The notes under the pieces are model-generated. The model was not told the origin of the DNA. It made no database searches and saw only the letters and a list, made by a program, of their open reading frames with translations. 64,000 nt of DNA from CAWDDA01 sp963813345. GTDB taxonomy: Bacteria; Acidobacteriota; Blastocatellia; RBC074. Location: assembly GCA_963813345.1 (NCBI GenBank), contig CAWEYR010000028.1:186001-250000 (forward strand), in the 5' to 3' direction. Below, piece after piece: positions 52,951 to 64,000 of this stretch (its first letter is position 1; each line of letters starts with the position of its first letter). A program made the position numbers and the translations under genes.

Positions 52951-55371
52951 TACTGGTCCACGCGAACTATTCGGACGCCAAATACGCCGGCGGTTTCATT
53001 GCCGCCCGTGGCCTGGAAGCGCACCGTCACCTTTTGCTTGCCCTTCACCACGTCAGCGGGGATCGTGTACTCGACATCGAAGAAGCTTTTGGTCGGGCTG
53101 CCGGGACGATGCCGTTCGATTCGTTGTTCGCCGACACGCGCGCCATCCACTAGAATCTCGAACGTACGCGGTAGCCCGCTCTTCTCCGTGATAGGTCGCG
53201 ATCAGCTTCATCGGATGCGCCGGGTCAACCGGCAGATCGAAAGAGAACCATTTTCTGCGCGCTGCGGCCAGGCCGGCCCGCGACGCGCACCGGGACTGGT
53301 CTCTTCGCCCTGCTGATTGAAATCGCGCTTCGAATGCACCTCGCCTGGCTCTACGTATGCGAGGGTCGCCGCTTCCAGCTTCCGCTGTCGTTCCCGTTCG
53401 GCGAGCAGCTCGGCGGCCTTCTTCTCCCACTCCGCCGGCGTGAACAGATCCAAATACACAGAGTACGCGCGCCGGTGCAGACGGTAAAACGGCGCGAGTT
53501 CCACGTCCCGCTCGCGCCCGACGCCCTCCGTGCGGAAGGCGCCCGGCTTGTCTGAAACTGGTTTGATCCAATCTGACAACGGGCGTTCCGCCGCAACGAG
53601 CGAGGGAATGTTGATTGGTGTCGCAGCGGGCTGCGCCGCGGCTTGCGCGCCACGGCCCCGAGCGCGTTCCGGCCCCAGGTCACCGGCCAACACGAGTGGC
53701 CCCCACATGATCGCAGTTACGCGCGGGTTGTCCGGCGAGCGGCTCGAGACGCAGCGTTTTGGGCAACGTCAACAGCACCGTGTCGCCGCTCTTCCATCTT
53801 CGCTTCAGTTCCACGTAGGAGCCGGGCCCCGAAATTTGCTTCACGGGTTGACCATTGACCTTGACGGTGAAGCCAACGCCTGCCCAGCCTGGACGGCGCA
53901 GCGCCAGTGTGAATTGTTTTGGCGCTGCTGAGCGTGAGCTTCAAGGTCGCTGATCTCGCCATCGGGAAAGTTAGTGTCCATCACGAGGTCTACGCCCGCG
54001 GCTTCCCACCTGGCCGTGGAGGGCGCGTAGATGTTGACCCAGAGTTTGTCGCCCGAACGTTCGTCGAAGATCAGATATCCGTCGCCGTGAAGTGCGTGGC
54101 TTTCCATGCCCGAGCCGACGCAGCAGGTAAAGCTCGAGAACATGTTCTGGTACTCGCGCTGGACGCCTCGTCCGACGGGAACCATGTAACAAGTCCTGCC
54201 ATCTTCCGGATCGATCGAGGCCAGAATGTGATTCAAGAGTGCGCGTTCGTGGAACTCGGCGTATTTGATGTCGGGATGAAGAGCGAAAAGCTTCCGCGTC
54301 ATCTTGATCATGTTGTAGACGTTGCAAGTCTCGGCGGTGCGCCCGTCAATGCGGTCGCTCAAGCTGATCCGGCGGTCCGAAGTATTCGTCCTTGCCATGG
54401 CCGCCGGTGGCGAAGCTGTGATGTTTGACCACTGTCTCCCAGAAGAAGCGCGCCGCGTCGCCATCAGTTTTGTCGCCCGTGTATGCGTAGCGCACCAGCG
54501 AGCCTTGAATCTTCGGTACCTGCGTGTTGCCGTGCAGACCCGGCAGGATGTTCTGCCCGCGCGCGAGCGGATCGAGCACAGCGTGATGATCGAAGCGATG
54601 CGACAGATCGAGCCAGCGTTTGTCGCCAGTGTCGGCGTAAAGGTCGGCCAGCACCTCGGGCATTCCGCCGAACTCCGTATTGAGCATCTTCTGCAACTGC
54701 GCGTCGTCGAGTTTCGCCAGAATCCCTTCGGCCCAGGCGGCGAACTTGATCTCAACATCGAGCGCCGTGCGATTGCCCGTGTAGCGGTATGCGTCGCGCA
54801 AGCCCGCGAAGGTCTTGTGCAGCACATACCAGGGCGCCCACAGTCCGTTCAGGTCAAAAGCCGCCGAGCGAATGTTACCCTTCGATACTTCGATAAACTG
54901 CTCCTTGCCGTTGGCCAGGGCGCCCAGATAGCCGTCGCCGTGCTTGTCCTGCACTTCTTTCAATTCGCGGACGATGTAATCTGCTCGCTCCTTGAAGCGC
55001 GCATCGCCCGTCGCGGCGTACATCATGCTCACGGCGGACAAGTAGTGCCCGGCGATATGACCCGTCAGGTTTCTACCGTCACCATCCCAGCCGCCATAAG
55101 GTTGCGCCTTCGGCTCGAGCCCGGCGCTGTTTCGATAAAACGCGAGCATGCGATCCGGTTCAAGTTTGAGCAGATAGTCCGCGTCCAGATTCTGCGCATG
55201 TTTGAGAGGCCCGCCAGTCAGACGAACTGCTGACAAAGGCAGCGGGCGGGCGATATCTGGAACAGCGGGTGAAAAGGCGTTTTTGATCTGCTGAGCGCCG
55301 ACAATGCTCGTGACAATGAAGATGGCGACGGCCAGTCGAACGCTCCAGTTTCTGATTTGAATTCGTGACAT
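52950..55371 (-). CDS. GH127-type beta-L-arabinofuranosidase 2 (DUF1680-like), exported, frameshifted
   Basis: About 807 residues. The signal anchor is SVRLAVAIFIVTSIVGAQ. The barrel includes LSAVRLTGGPLKHAQNLDAD, GWDGDGRNLTGHIAGHYLSA and DLNGLWAPWYVLHKTFAGL. The active-site cysteines lie in GRTAETCNVYNMIKM and SSFTCCVGSGMESHA, as in GH127/GH146 enzymes. A C-terminal extension (TKSFFDVEYTIPADVVKGKQ) is a beta domain. ATG 55371 has GGAG 7 nt upstream; GTG 55392 is an alternative. Breaks occur near 54350, 53940, 53845, 53720, 53200 and 53130. It differs in size and sequence from the first copy, so it is not a recent duplicate. Confidence 0.85.
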
Positions 55372-55391
55372 ACAGAACTCCGCCATGCCCA

Positions 55392-56823
55392 CTACTCGAG
55401 AACCTCTTTGATCATGCGCCCGTGAACGTCAGTCAACCGCATATCCCGTCCGTTGAAGCGGTAGGTCAGCTTTTCGTGATCGAGTCCGAGCAGATGCAGG
55501 ATGGTCGCGTGCAGTTCGTAGATCGATCTTCTTGTTCTCGACCGCGCGATAGCCGTACTCGTCCGTCGCGCCGACGATCGGTCCCGCCTTTGACTCCGCC
55601 GCCCGCGAGCCAGACGCTGAAGCCGCTGCCGTTGTGATCACGCCCGTCCATTCGTTCTGAAATCGGCAGCCGCCCGAATTCGCCGTGCCAGATGATCAGC
55701 GTCGAATCGAAGAGGCCACGGCCCTTGAGGTCTTTGATCAGCCCGGCAATCGGCTTGTCGGTCTCTGCGCAGTGCATTCCATGATTGCCTTTCAAGTCCC
55801 AGTGCGCGTCCCAACTCGGTTCGAAGTTGCCGCCGCCGGAAAAGATCTGCACGAAGCGCACGCCGCGTTCGACCAGGCGCCGCGCCATCAAAGCTTGCCG
55901 GCCAAAATAGTCTGTCGGCTGCTCGCCTACGCCATACAACTTCTGTGTCGCCGCCGATTCTCTGCTGATGTCAATCGCGTCGCTGGCGTGCGTTTGCATG
56001 CGGAAGGCCAGTTCGTATGAATGAATTCGCGCCGACAATTCGCTGTCAGCCGGATTGTGATCCAGATGCTTTTCATTGAGCTCGCGCAGTAGCCGCAGCC
56101 ATTTCTGTTGCTGCTCCGGCGTGCGAGTCTTAGCCACGGCTTCGGGAGGATGCAAATCCACAATCGGATCGCCGCTGTCGCGGAACGGCGTGCCCTGATA
56201 GGCCGCGGGCATGTAGCCATTGCCCCAGTTCGGCGCGCCGTTGATCGGCCCGCCGCGATAATCGGTGAAGACGATGAAGCCCGGCAGATTCTCGTTCTCG
56301 CTGCCCAAACCGTACGTGACCCAACTGCCTACGCTGGGATGGCCGGCGAGGATGCTGCCCGTGTTCATCTGAAACATCGCCGGGCCGTGCGCCGGGACTG
56401 AGCGCTACCATCGAACGAATCAGCGCCAGATCATCAGCGTGCTCGGCAACGTGCGGGAACAGTTCGGAAATCTCCATCCCGCATTGTCCGTGTTTGCGGA
56501 ACTTCCACGGCGAAGGCATCAAACCACCGGGCGTGCCCATCGTCGGTCGCACTTCGCCCACGCCGGTCATTGCTTCGCCCTGCCGTTTCAAGCAGCAGCG
56601 GCTTGGGATCAAAGGTATCCACCTGACTGACGCCGCCGTAGCAGAAGATCGAGATCACCGCTTTGGCTTTGGCGGGGAAGTGAGGCGATTTAGGCGCGAG
56701 CGGCGATTTGGATTGGGCCAGCAGCCCGTTGCGATGAAGCAGGTCGGCAAACGCGACGCCGGCGATGCCGCCGCCCAGTCTGGATAAGAGTTCTCTGCGT
56801 GAACAGCAAAGTGAATTGATCAT
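55392..56823 (-). CDS. DUF1501 (sulfatase-like fold) exported protein, frameshifted
   Basis: About 477 residues. A twin-arginine signal (SRRELLSRLGGGIAGVAFAD) is followed by the DUF1501 core: AVISIFCYGGVSQVDTFDPK, NTGSILAGHPSVGSWVTYGL, ARRLVERGVRFVQIFSGGGN, LIIWHGEFGRLPISERMDGR with DHNGSGFSVWLAGGGVKGG, and the C terminus LHATILHLLGLDHEKLTYRF. The fold belongs to the alkaline-phosphatase/sulfatase superfamily; activity is not established. It is encoded directly downstream of a DUF1549/DUF1553 protein, the usual pairing. Breaks lie near 56600, 56400 and 55530. Confidence 0.87.
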
Positions 56824-56874
56824 CAGTGGAGCGGTCAGCGTGACGTTATGGGGCCGTCCACCGCTGCGGTATTG

Positions 56875-59431
56875 CTACTGCCGGTAAACAAACTCATTCA
56901 GATTGAATAACGCCTGGCAGAACTCAGTCAGCCCATTCGGACTGCTCTGAATAAACTCCACCGCTTTTGCCCGCTCGAAAGCCACCGGCAGCACGTCCCA
57001 GTGCCAGCCGATAAGGCGCGCTCCACCTGAGCCTGCGGATCGTCGCCTGCTTCGCGCCGCAAACGTTCGGCGAAATATTTGGCCTCCAGTGATGACGAAG
57101 TTGTTGTTCATCAGCAGCAAGGCTTGCGGCGCGATGGTCGAGCGGTTGCGCGCTCGCAGGAGTTGATCAGATTCGGCTGGTCGAACGTCTCGAAACAACG
57201 GGTAGCGAATGCTGCGTTTCGAATAGACGTACAAACTCCGCCGCCACGTCGAAGGATCGTCATCCGGCTTGCCCGGCCACGTGCGCTTGGTGCTCGATTG
57301 GAAGAGCCTGGGATCAATGTACGGATAGACGCACGGACCGCCCAATCTCGCTATCCAGATTGCCGGCCACAGCCAGTATCTGATCGCGGATGATTTCGGC
57401 CTCCAACCGCACGCGCGGCATGCGCCAGAGCAGCCTGTTTTCAGGATCAATCGCCAGATTCGCGGCGATGTCATCGCTCGCCATCTGATAAGTCTCCGAA
57501 GTCATCATCAGGCGATGCATCTGCTTGACGCTCCAGCCGCGTTCGATGAACTCAACCGCCAGCCAGTCGAGCAATTCGGGGTGCGATGGCGGTTCGCCCA
57601 GCTTACCGAAGTTGCTCGGCGTGCGCACGAGCCCCGTCGCCGAAATGATGCTGCCAGATGCGATTGACCATCACGCGCGCAGTCAGCGGGTTTTGTTTGT
57701 TCGTCAGCCATTCCGCTAACCCGCGCCGCCGCCAACTCGATTTTGCATTCGGTGGCGGGGCGGGAAACTCATAGTCTCGCCAATGACCGACAGTACGCCC
57801 GGCGTCATCTCGGGGCCTTTTGCATCAATGCTGCCGCGATGAAGAAAATACGTCGGCGCGGCTTTTGCGCCGGTTTCACCGATGGCGCGCGCCGTCGGAT
57901 ATGGCTGCGGCTTCTGTTTGTCAAGCGACTTGATCTGTTCGACCAGAGCTCGATGCTTTTGTTTGTCTTCATCCGACATTCGCGCGACGATGTCTTTCTC
58001 GGTCAGCTTCTGCGAAAGCGTGTCGTCTTCGAGCGTCTTTTTGATTTGCTGAACATTGAGCCGTTGGCCCGGCGTGCGTTTCTCGGCGGGCGTGCGCCAG
58101 GCGATCTGCAGGTATTCGGGCAAACGACTGACGGCCTCCTCAACCAGCGCGTTCAGATAGGGCGCTTCAAGCTTGTCTTTGGCCTCCTTCAGCGGACGCT
58201 GCAAAGCTGCAACGCGTTCGCGTCCCGGCCTTGTGCGCGGCCACCACGTCCGCGCCGACCAGCGGATAACTGACCGGTCGGCCCGGCGCGAAGATGGCCT
58301 GGATGCGGTAGAAATCTTTCTGCGGGATGGGGTCGAATTTATGGTCGTGGCAGCGCGCGCAGCCAACGGTCAGCCCCATAAACGTCAGCGAAGTCGTCGT
58401 GATCAGATCATCCAGCGCGTCCTGCCGCCCGCGTTCGCCGCCGCCTCCGCCTTCGGGGCCAAGTCGCAGGAAGCCCGTCGCAATCATAGCTTCCTGTGAG
58501 GCTGCTTGAGAGTTTGGCGCGTACTCATCGCCTGCGAGTTGTTCGCGGATGAATTGATCGTAGGGCTTGTCGTCATTGAAGGCCTTGACCACGTAGTCAC
58601 GATAGCGCCAGGCGTCGGGCCGATCCACGTCGAACTCGAACCCGCCCGAATCAGCGTAGCGCACGAGGTCAAGCCAGTGGCGCGCCCAACGCTCGCCGTA
58701 ATGCGGCGTGGCGAGTAAGCGATCAACCAGCTTCGCGTAAGCATCTGGCGCTTTGTCGCTTGCGAAGGCCTCGACTTCTTCAGGCGCGGGCGGTAATCCG
58801 ATCAGGTCAAGATAAGCGCGGCGAATCAACGTGCGGCGATCCGCGCGCGGCGCGGGTTTAAGCCCTTCGCTTTCATTGCGCGAACAGAAATGCGTCAATC
58901 GTATTCTCGTTCCAGCCTGCCAGAGAGGCACGCGGTGGAGTGGTTCGCTGTGGCGGTCTGAAACGCCCAGAAGTCGCGTTCTGCCGCTGTAAACGGACGT
59001 TCAGATGAGTTTGGCCGCTTCGTTCACGGCGCCCTCGGCCGGCGACTCTTCTCGAATGCGTCCAATGGCGCGCCTGCTTCAATCCACCGGCGCAGCGTTT
59101 CAATCTCGGCATCACTGAGCTTCTTGCCCGGCGGCATCGTCGGCTTTTCCCGATGCGTGATGAATTGATAAAGGCGGCTCGCCTGCGTGTCGAAAGGCGC
59201 GATGACTGGGCCGTTTTCGCCGCCCGCGAGGACGCCTTCCGCCGTGCGCAAATCCAGCGCTGATGTTTTCGCCGCGCCGTGACAGACCGAACAGTTCTGC
59301 TTCAAGATGGCGTAAGCCTGCTGCGACAGCGATTGCGTCAGTTTGGCGTCTGTTCGCCACCACGCTAAGAACGCAAACGAGCAAAGAGTGATCGCGCAAA
59401 ACGCCAGTCTTCTATACGTGCGAATTCGCAT
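56875..59431 (-). CDS. Planctomycete-type cytochrome c / DUF1549 / DUF1553 protein, frameshifted
   Basis: About 850 residues. An N-terminal anchor (LAFCAITLCSFAFLAWW) precedes a cytochrome-like domain (KQNCSVCHGAAKTSALDLRT, REKPTMPPGKKLSDAEIETL). DUF1549 follows: AYLDLIGLPPAPEEVEAFAS, HYGERWARHWLDLVRYADS and FMGLTVGCARCHDHKFDPIP, a second CxxCH heme motif. DUF1553 ends the protein: PSHPELLDWLAVEFIERGWS, MHRLMMTSETYQMAS, LEAEIIRDQILAVAGNLDS. Five or more frame changes occur (near 59020, 58935, 58230, 57720, 57640, 57345 and 57050). Together with the DUF1501 partner it may oxidise an extracellular substrate; this is inference. Confidence 0.86.
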
Positions 59432-59445
59432 TGTATATAGACAAT
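59430..59445. promoter_or_regulatory. Dyad ATTGT-N6-ACAAT at a gene start
   Basis: ATTGTATATAGACAAT overlaps the presumed ATG of the minus-strand cytochrome gene. The half-sites are the same as those of the palindrome at 35798, but the spacing is 6 rather than 2. It could be an operator or chance. Confidence 0.3.
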
Positions 59446-59574
59446 ACGCCTTGGGGCTGGGATGTCTTGGATGGATGTAAGGTGGGTTGAACCGGATTAG
59501 CGGTACGTCAACCGAGCGTAATGCACGGCAAACTTGCCGCCCACTGGCTACAGGGCTACGATTGGCGCGGCGTG

Positions 59575-59724
59575 GCCGCGTCTGGAGCGCCGGTGCTCTG
59601 ACCGGCGCTAAGCGCAGCGACGCAGCGCCGGAAGTTGGAGTGCGGTGGCTTGGCACCGCTTTAGTATGGTGCGAGTACGATGCGTAGCGGACGAGAAAGG
59701 CGGTGCCAAGCCACCGCACTCCAA
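59575..59724. repeat. Class D half copy plus class E inverted repeat
   Basis: CTGGAGCGCCGGTGCTCTGA with ACCGGCGC (about 59582-59608) resembles the class D arm. It is followed by a class E element with arms 59635-59662 and 59697-59724 (TTGGAGTGCGGTGGCTTGGC and complement) matching at 27 of 28 positions. It lies between divergent genes; the rest of 59432-59821 shows no gene. Confidence 0.85.
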
Positions 59725-59821
59725 ATTCGGCGCGAAAATGTCAAATCTCCAGGGGTGCCGCTACGCAGCAGTCAGCGCTGATCTCTTAGCGCCGCAGAGC
59801 ACTGGACGCAGGAGACTACAT

Positions 59822-60369
59822 ATGAAACGAGTGGCGAATAGTTTGACTATAGCGACGGTCGTACTTTTTGCCGTCAGCGTGACGGCCCAGACGAGACCCG
59901 ACTTCTCCGGCCGCTGGACAAGTGAGCCGGAACTGACAGTGAAGGCGCCCGGCGCCGGCGGACGTAGTGGAGAACACGCCGGCGATATGGGAAGCGGTTG
60001 GGGACTCGAACATCACCGTCGCGCAGGATGCGAGCCGGCTGACGGTCGAGTACATGTTCTTCGCACGCGGCGATATGCAGCCGCCGCTGAAGTTCGTCTA
60101 TCGCGCTCGACGGATCGGAGACGAAGAACTCGGTCATGATGGGGCGCGGCATTCAGACGCAAACATCGAAGACCGCTTGGGATGGCGACAAGCTGGTCAT
60201 CACGACGGTGCACAACTTTGAAAACCCTGCGAACGGCCAGCCGATGAAGATCGAAGTGAAACAGACGCTCTCGCTCGAATCGCCGACCACGCTGATAGTC
60301 GAAACGGCGAGGAGCGGCGTGTTGGGCGGCCCACCCTCGACGACGCGAACGGTCTACAGGAAATCCTAG
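59822..60369 (+). CDS. Small exported hypothetical protein, frameshifted
   Basis: About 180 residues. It has a signal peptide (SLTIATVVLFAVSVTAQ) then PDFSGRWTSEPELTVK, a motif common to short Acidobacterial secreted proteins (recollection), then beta-strand-rich blocks ITVAQDASRLTVEYMFFARG, TKTAWDGDKLVITTVHNFEN-like sequence (read SKTAWDGDKLVITTVHNF), and KQTLSLESPTTLIVETARSG. Frame changes lie near 59960 and 60130. The stop overlaps the stop of the convergent sulfatase gene. Function unknown; I suspect a lipocalin-like or beta-barrel fold. Confidence 0.6.
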
Positions 60370-61841
60370 TTCCGCTTCGGCGGAATGTAGGGATCCGGCG
60401 CATTCGGCGGAACGTGCGGGTAGCGCTCGGTCGTCGCCGTGAAATCGGCGACGATCTTGTCCATCGCGCTTTGCGCCCACGGATTAGCGTCCTTGATGTC
60501 CGATTCCTCCTTCGGATCGGAGCGCAGGTTGAACAGCCTCATCAGCGGCGGAACCGGCACGCCCGGTTCCGGCTGAAAGACGTAGTGAAACTTCCAGTCC
60601 TTCCACTTGACCGCGCGGGGCTGGGTGATCGGCGAAGAAGATGACGCTGTCGCGGTTTGATTTGGCCTGCTTTCCCTCCAGAAACGGGAGCTGATTCACG
60701 CCGTCAATCGCGCGGTCTTTCGGCACGATGTCGGCGCCGACCGCCGCCGCCAGCGTCGGGAAGAAATCAATCTGGTGGACGATCTCATTCGACACCCGCC
60801 CGGCAGGAATCCGGCCCGGCCAGCGAATGATGCACGGCGTTCGGATCCCGCCTTCCATCACCGTGTTGTAGAAGCCATTCCACGGGCCCGAAGAACCGCG
60901 CCAGGGCCGCCGCATGTTCCGCGCCATTGTCGGTACACCAGATGACAATCGTGTTCCGTTCGATCCCCAGTCGCTTGATCGCATCGAGCACCAGGCCGAT
61001 GTTGTAATCCACATCCGCCATCGCATCGCCGATGTCGCCCGCGCCGGTCTTCCCGGCAAAGTCCGGATGCGCCAGGGTCGGGAAATGGATCTGCGTGATG
61101 GGATAGTAGAGGAAGAACGGTCTGTTCGCCCTGACGTTGCGTTCCATGAAGGCGACGCCTCGTTCGGCCGCCTCACGGTCCACGGTGCGCCGGCTGTCGA
61201 GGTCGAACACTTTCACTTTCCGCGACGGCTCGCCGGCCTTGCCCTCCCAGATGTAGGGCGCTTCCATCGTGGCGGGGTTGAAGTTGGGCATGGTCGTCGT
61301 CTGCGCCTCGTTGCTGGTCATCGGGATTCCGTACCACTCGTCGAAGCCCTGATTGGTGGGCGCGCGTCCCTTCTGCCAGTTGAGTGCCCCCGATGTGCCA
61401 CTTGCCAAAAAGCGCCGTCGCATAGCCGAGCGATTTCAGCGCTTCGGCGATCGTGATCTCCCACTGGGTAATCCCGGAGTTCTGCACCGCGCCGGTCCGC
61501 ACGGCGTAGCGCCCGGTGAGCAGCGCCGCCCGCGAGACCGTACACGAAAACTCGACGTTGAAGTTGGTGAGCCGCATCCCTTCGGCGGCGAGCTGGTCAA
61601 TCCGCGGCGTCGGCACGCCGCGCACGCTGCCGTAGACTCCCACTTCGCCCCAGCCGAGGTTGTCGGGGAAGATCAGGACGATATTCGGTCGCTGCTGCTG
61701 AGCAGTTTGCGCGCTCGCCGTCGTTGCACTGTGGCGCCGGTCAAATTGCTCTGCGATGGTAAGGCTATTGGCTTCGCACCGCAAAAAGACCGCGACCAAT
61801 ACGGCAGCAATACCGGAAGTAGAGGACAGCGCATCGCTTCA
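60366..61841 (-). CDS. Type I sulfatase, exported, frameshifted, altered active-site motif
   Basis: About 490 residues. The signal peptide (ALSSTSGIAAVLVAVFL) becomes continuous with ATG 61841 if one T in CGATGCGC is removed. The sulfatase core includes PNIVLIFPDNLGWGEVGVYG (metal ligands), MRLTNFNVEFSCTVSRAALL with TGRY, GYATALFGKWHIGG, and DNGAEHAAALARFFG later. The formylglycine motif reads CTVSR instead of CxPxR or CxAxR; the Cys and Arg are retained. Other breaks lie near 61390, 61175, 60880 and 60630. The C-terminal LFNLRSDPKEESDIKDANPW is normal for arylsulfatases. The substrate could be a sulfated glycan. Confidence 0.87.
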
Positions 61842-61870
61842 TACGTGTTTCTCCATCGATCTGAGACACC

Positions 61871-62727
61871 TCAAGGCGCATCAGGTCTTCTCCCCAGATC
61901 ACATTGCCGTCGAACTCCTGCTTGATCTCGCGGATTATCTGCTCGCGGATGTCGGGCTGATCAATCTGGGCGAGGACGTGGCGTGAGCACCAGGGTCTTG
62001 ACGCCCGCGCGCCGCGCGATCACCGCGTTGTCCCGGTGGTTTCCGCAGGCCTCGCGGTAACTCGCCGTCGGCTCGGTTCCGCTTAAGTAGTGGTTCATCA
62101 GGATGGCCACGTCGCAACCCCGCGCAAGTTCGATCAGTTCCTCGCACACCCCGCCGCTGTCGCCGGAGTAACACATCGAGCCTTCGTCGCTGTCGAGGCG
62201 AAACGCGAGACACTCAAGCTGCGGCTGAACGTGCGACGCCTTGCCCACCGTGACTTTCCAACCGTCGCCTTCGACCACGTCGCCCGCATGCACTTCCTTC
62301 ACCTGCGGCGCGGGACGCCTGCGTGGCGGCTTTCCGCCGCGTTCCTCGAACACAAAGATGCTGCTTTCGTGCTCGATGCGCGCGCGGATGTCGGGACCGT
62401 AGACGCCTTCCTCGCCGAAGAGCAGTTCGGTCATGCGCGCAATCGGCGCCGGACCGATAGACCTTGAGGTCGGGGATCCGATCTGCGCCCATATCCCAGC
62501 GCTGGAGAACGAGACGCGCGTAGTCCATGCAGTGGTCGTAGTGCAGATGACTGATGAAGAGCGTAGCTCACGTCAACGGCGCGATGCCCGCTCTCAATGA
62601 GCCGGTGATGGGCGCCAGGGCCGTGATCCATCACGATGAGGTCGTCGCCGACCTCGATGAGATAGCCGGAACTCTGCCGCGTGAGCGACGGCGCGGGCGT
62701 TCCGGTTCCTAGCAGAGTGATCTTCAA
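61871..62727 (-). CDS. Metallo-beta-lactamase-fold hydrolase (RNase Z-like), frameshifted
   Basis: About 285 residues from TTG 62727 (GAAGGA upstream). It has KITLLGTGTPAPSLTRQSSG (the RNase Z/ElaC-type N terminus), LIVMDHGPGAHHRLIESG, then after a frame change near 62565 the region HYDHCMDYARLVLQRWD, VGKASHVQPQLECLAFRLDS, MCYSGDSGGVCEELIELARG with CDVAILMNHYL, and VIARRAGVKTLVLT leading to an HVLAQIDQP-like end. Breaks lie near 62565, 62460 and 61985. Bacterial relatives of this type are often hydrolases of unknown substrates. The exact stop is uncertain; the sulfatase start lies about 30 bp downstream. Confidence 0.75.
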
Positions 62728-62824
62728 TGGGCTTCCTTCAGAAATATTACGGTAGATTAATTTCCAACCTGCCAGATGACCAGGTTGCACGCTGTCGTCA
62801 TGACCTGGAAAATGACTACGCCTC

Positions 62825-64000
62825 TCAGCCGGCGGGCACGATGAAGATCAGCCATGTCAGCAGTGGGGCGGTGACCACCATCGCGGCTCCCCACAGCAGA
62901 TAGCCCCCGGTAAATCCGCGGTCGTTCCTCATCCTCGGCGTTCGCCACCACGAGCGCGCCGACCGTGGAGAACGGCGTCGCGTCTACAACCGTAGCCGAA
63001 ATTGCCAGCGCGACAACCAGACCCGTCGTAGTGATGTCCCCGCGCGCCATGAACGGAACGGCGAGCGGGATCATCGCGCCCAGAATGCCGGCGCTCGACG
63101 CGAAGGCCGAAGTGACGGCGCCGACGACGCAGAGCAGCAGTCCTGTCACAAGCGGGGTGCTCAACCCTGCAATGCCGTGACCGACCGCCTCCACGGTTCC
63201 GTAGCGTTGCAGGGCGGCGACATAAGTAACGATCCCGCAGACGAGTAACACCACTCCCCAGGCGATCTTCTTGTCGGCTTCGCCGCTCGATGCCGGAAAG
63301 ATCAGGTGCATCGCCGCCGCCGCAGCGAAGGCGACAAATCCGATGTTGAGACCGAAAACGAACGCCGCGACTGCCACGGCCAGGATGGCAAACAGCGTGC
63401 ATATCTGGTCGCCACCTAAACGTCGTGGACGCGGCTCGACCGCGTCGCACAGAGTTGCTCGGCGCAGGCTGCGGATTCTTCGCCTCTCGCCTGCTGAGCC
63501 GCAGTCCGCCGAACACCAGGTATATGACGGCGCCGAGTACGACGTTGTACGCGAGGTTCCCCAGGAAGAGTGCCGACGAAGACATCTCGAGGCCGTTGCG
63601 CGCTACCGCCTGGCTGACGATCGCGCCCAGCACATTCAGCGGCGAAAAGTTTCCGCACGCTGCGCCGTGAACAACCATCAGGCCGATCATCCGGCGGTCG
63701 ATGTCATACCGTCGCGCAAGTCGCAGCGCGAGCGGCGCCAGCAACGCCACACCTGCCGATCCCAGCGCGCCCGCCATTGCCGGCAGTGCCGCGACGACGA
63801 AGACGACCCAGGGAATCAGCGCCCGCCGGTCTTTGACCAGGCGCGCCGTCCCCTCTACGACGCGCCCAACCGTGCCGTTGTTTTCCGCGATTGCGAACAG
63901 GTAGGTGACACCGGTGAGCAGCACCAACAGTTCGACGGGGAATCCGCTGTACATCTCCTTTACGCTCTCGCCCACGAAGATCGCGCCGACGAGGAACGTC
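62825..64000 (-). CDS. MatC/SLC13-type dicarboxylate carrier, partial, frameshifted
   Basis: An inner-membrane transporter whose 5' end lies outside the window. About 390 codons are visible with eight or so membrane segments: GFPVELLVLLTGVTYLFAIA, LIPWVVFVVAALPAMAGALG, NLAYNVVLGAVIYLVFGGL, VAAFVFGLNIGFVAFAAAAA, TPLVTGLLLCVVGAVTSAFA and VDATPFSTVGALVVANAE. The order and text match the MatC N-terminal family of dicarboxylate (malonate-type) carriers. The C terminus GYLLWGAAMVVTAPLLTWLI with FIVPAG ends at TGA 62825-62827 after a frame change near 62905; another break lies near 63400. It is the upstream gene of the MBL/sulfatase group. Confidence 0.78.

Noticed and set aside
54322..55233. 303-codon plus-strand frame within the second GH127 region
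   Set aside because: Opposite strand carries the GH127 motifs including AETC and TCC; this frame shows none.

Overview
The window looks like chromosome from an Acidobacteriota member, probably Blastocatellia-like. Indicators are a VWFA-related protein of the type typical of that phylum, two carboxypeptidase-regulatory-domain TonB receptors, a DUF1501 plus DUF1549/DUF1553 (planctomycete-type cytochrome) pair, a sulfatase, and many intergenic inverted repeats. The taxonomic call is inference from gene content; no rRNA is present.

Left part (about 1-35.7 kb) is mostly intact housekeeping and accessory sequence: a Gfo/Idh/MocA oxidoreductase, polyphosphate kinase, three periplasmic adaptors followed by a MacB-type permease, an ArsR/SRPBCC pair, the agmatine-to-putrescine pair aguB-aguA, a roughly 1,180-residue flavin/iron-sulfur oxidoreductase, rfaE2, a 39-residue membrane protein missed by length filters, a VWA protein, tRNA-Val and tRNA-Asp, moeA-moaC-cheR, a DHH phosphoesterase divergent from manC, and a lysine operon (lysC-dapB-dapA-dapD-dapE) headed by a lysine riboswitch with its terminator. 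These are followed by a small Sm-like exported protein, an acyl-CoA synthetase, a TonB receptor and an AraC regulator.

Right part (about 36-64 kb) encodes secreted catabolism: a second TonB receptor, an Xaa-Pro aminopeptidase, an unknown secreted protein, an ATLF-like HExxH metallopeptidase, a dipeptidyl peptidase IV-like S9 peptidase, a GntR/FCD regulator, a GH31 glycosidase, two convergent GH127-type beta-L-arabinofuranosidases, a DUF1501/DUF1549-1553 pair, a small exported protein, a sulfatase, a metallo-beta-lactamase-fold hydrolase and a MatC-type dicarboxylate carrier running off the edge. Proline-directed peptidases next to GH127 enzymes suggest a locus for hydroxyproline-rich plant cell-wall glycoproteins (inference).

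Two features cut across the window. First, at least five families of long inverted repeats sit between genes, and several supply stop codons and C-terminal residues of neighbouring proteins. Second, frameshifts are sparse on the left (about one per 5 kb) but occur every few hundred bases on the right, while conserved motifs survive in alternating frames. This points to sequencing error or very recent decay. Frameshifted genes are annotated as whole loci with the breaks noted.
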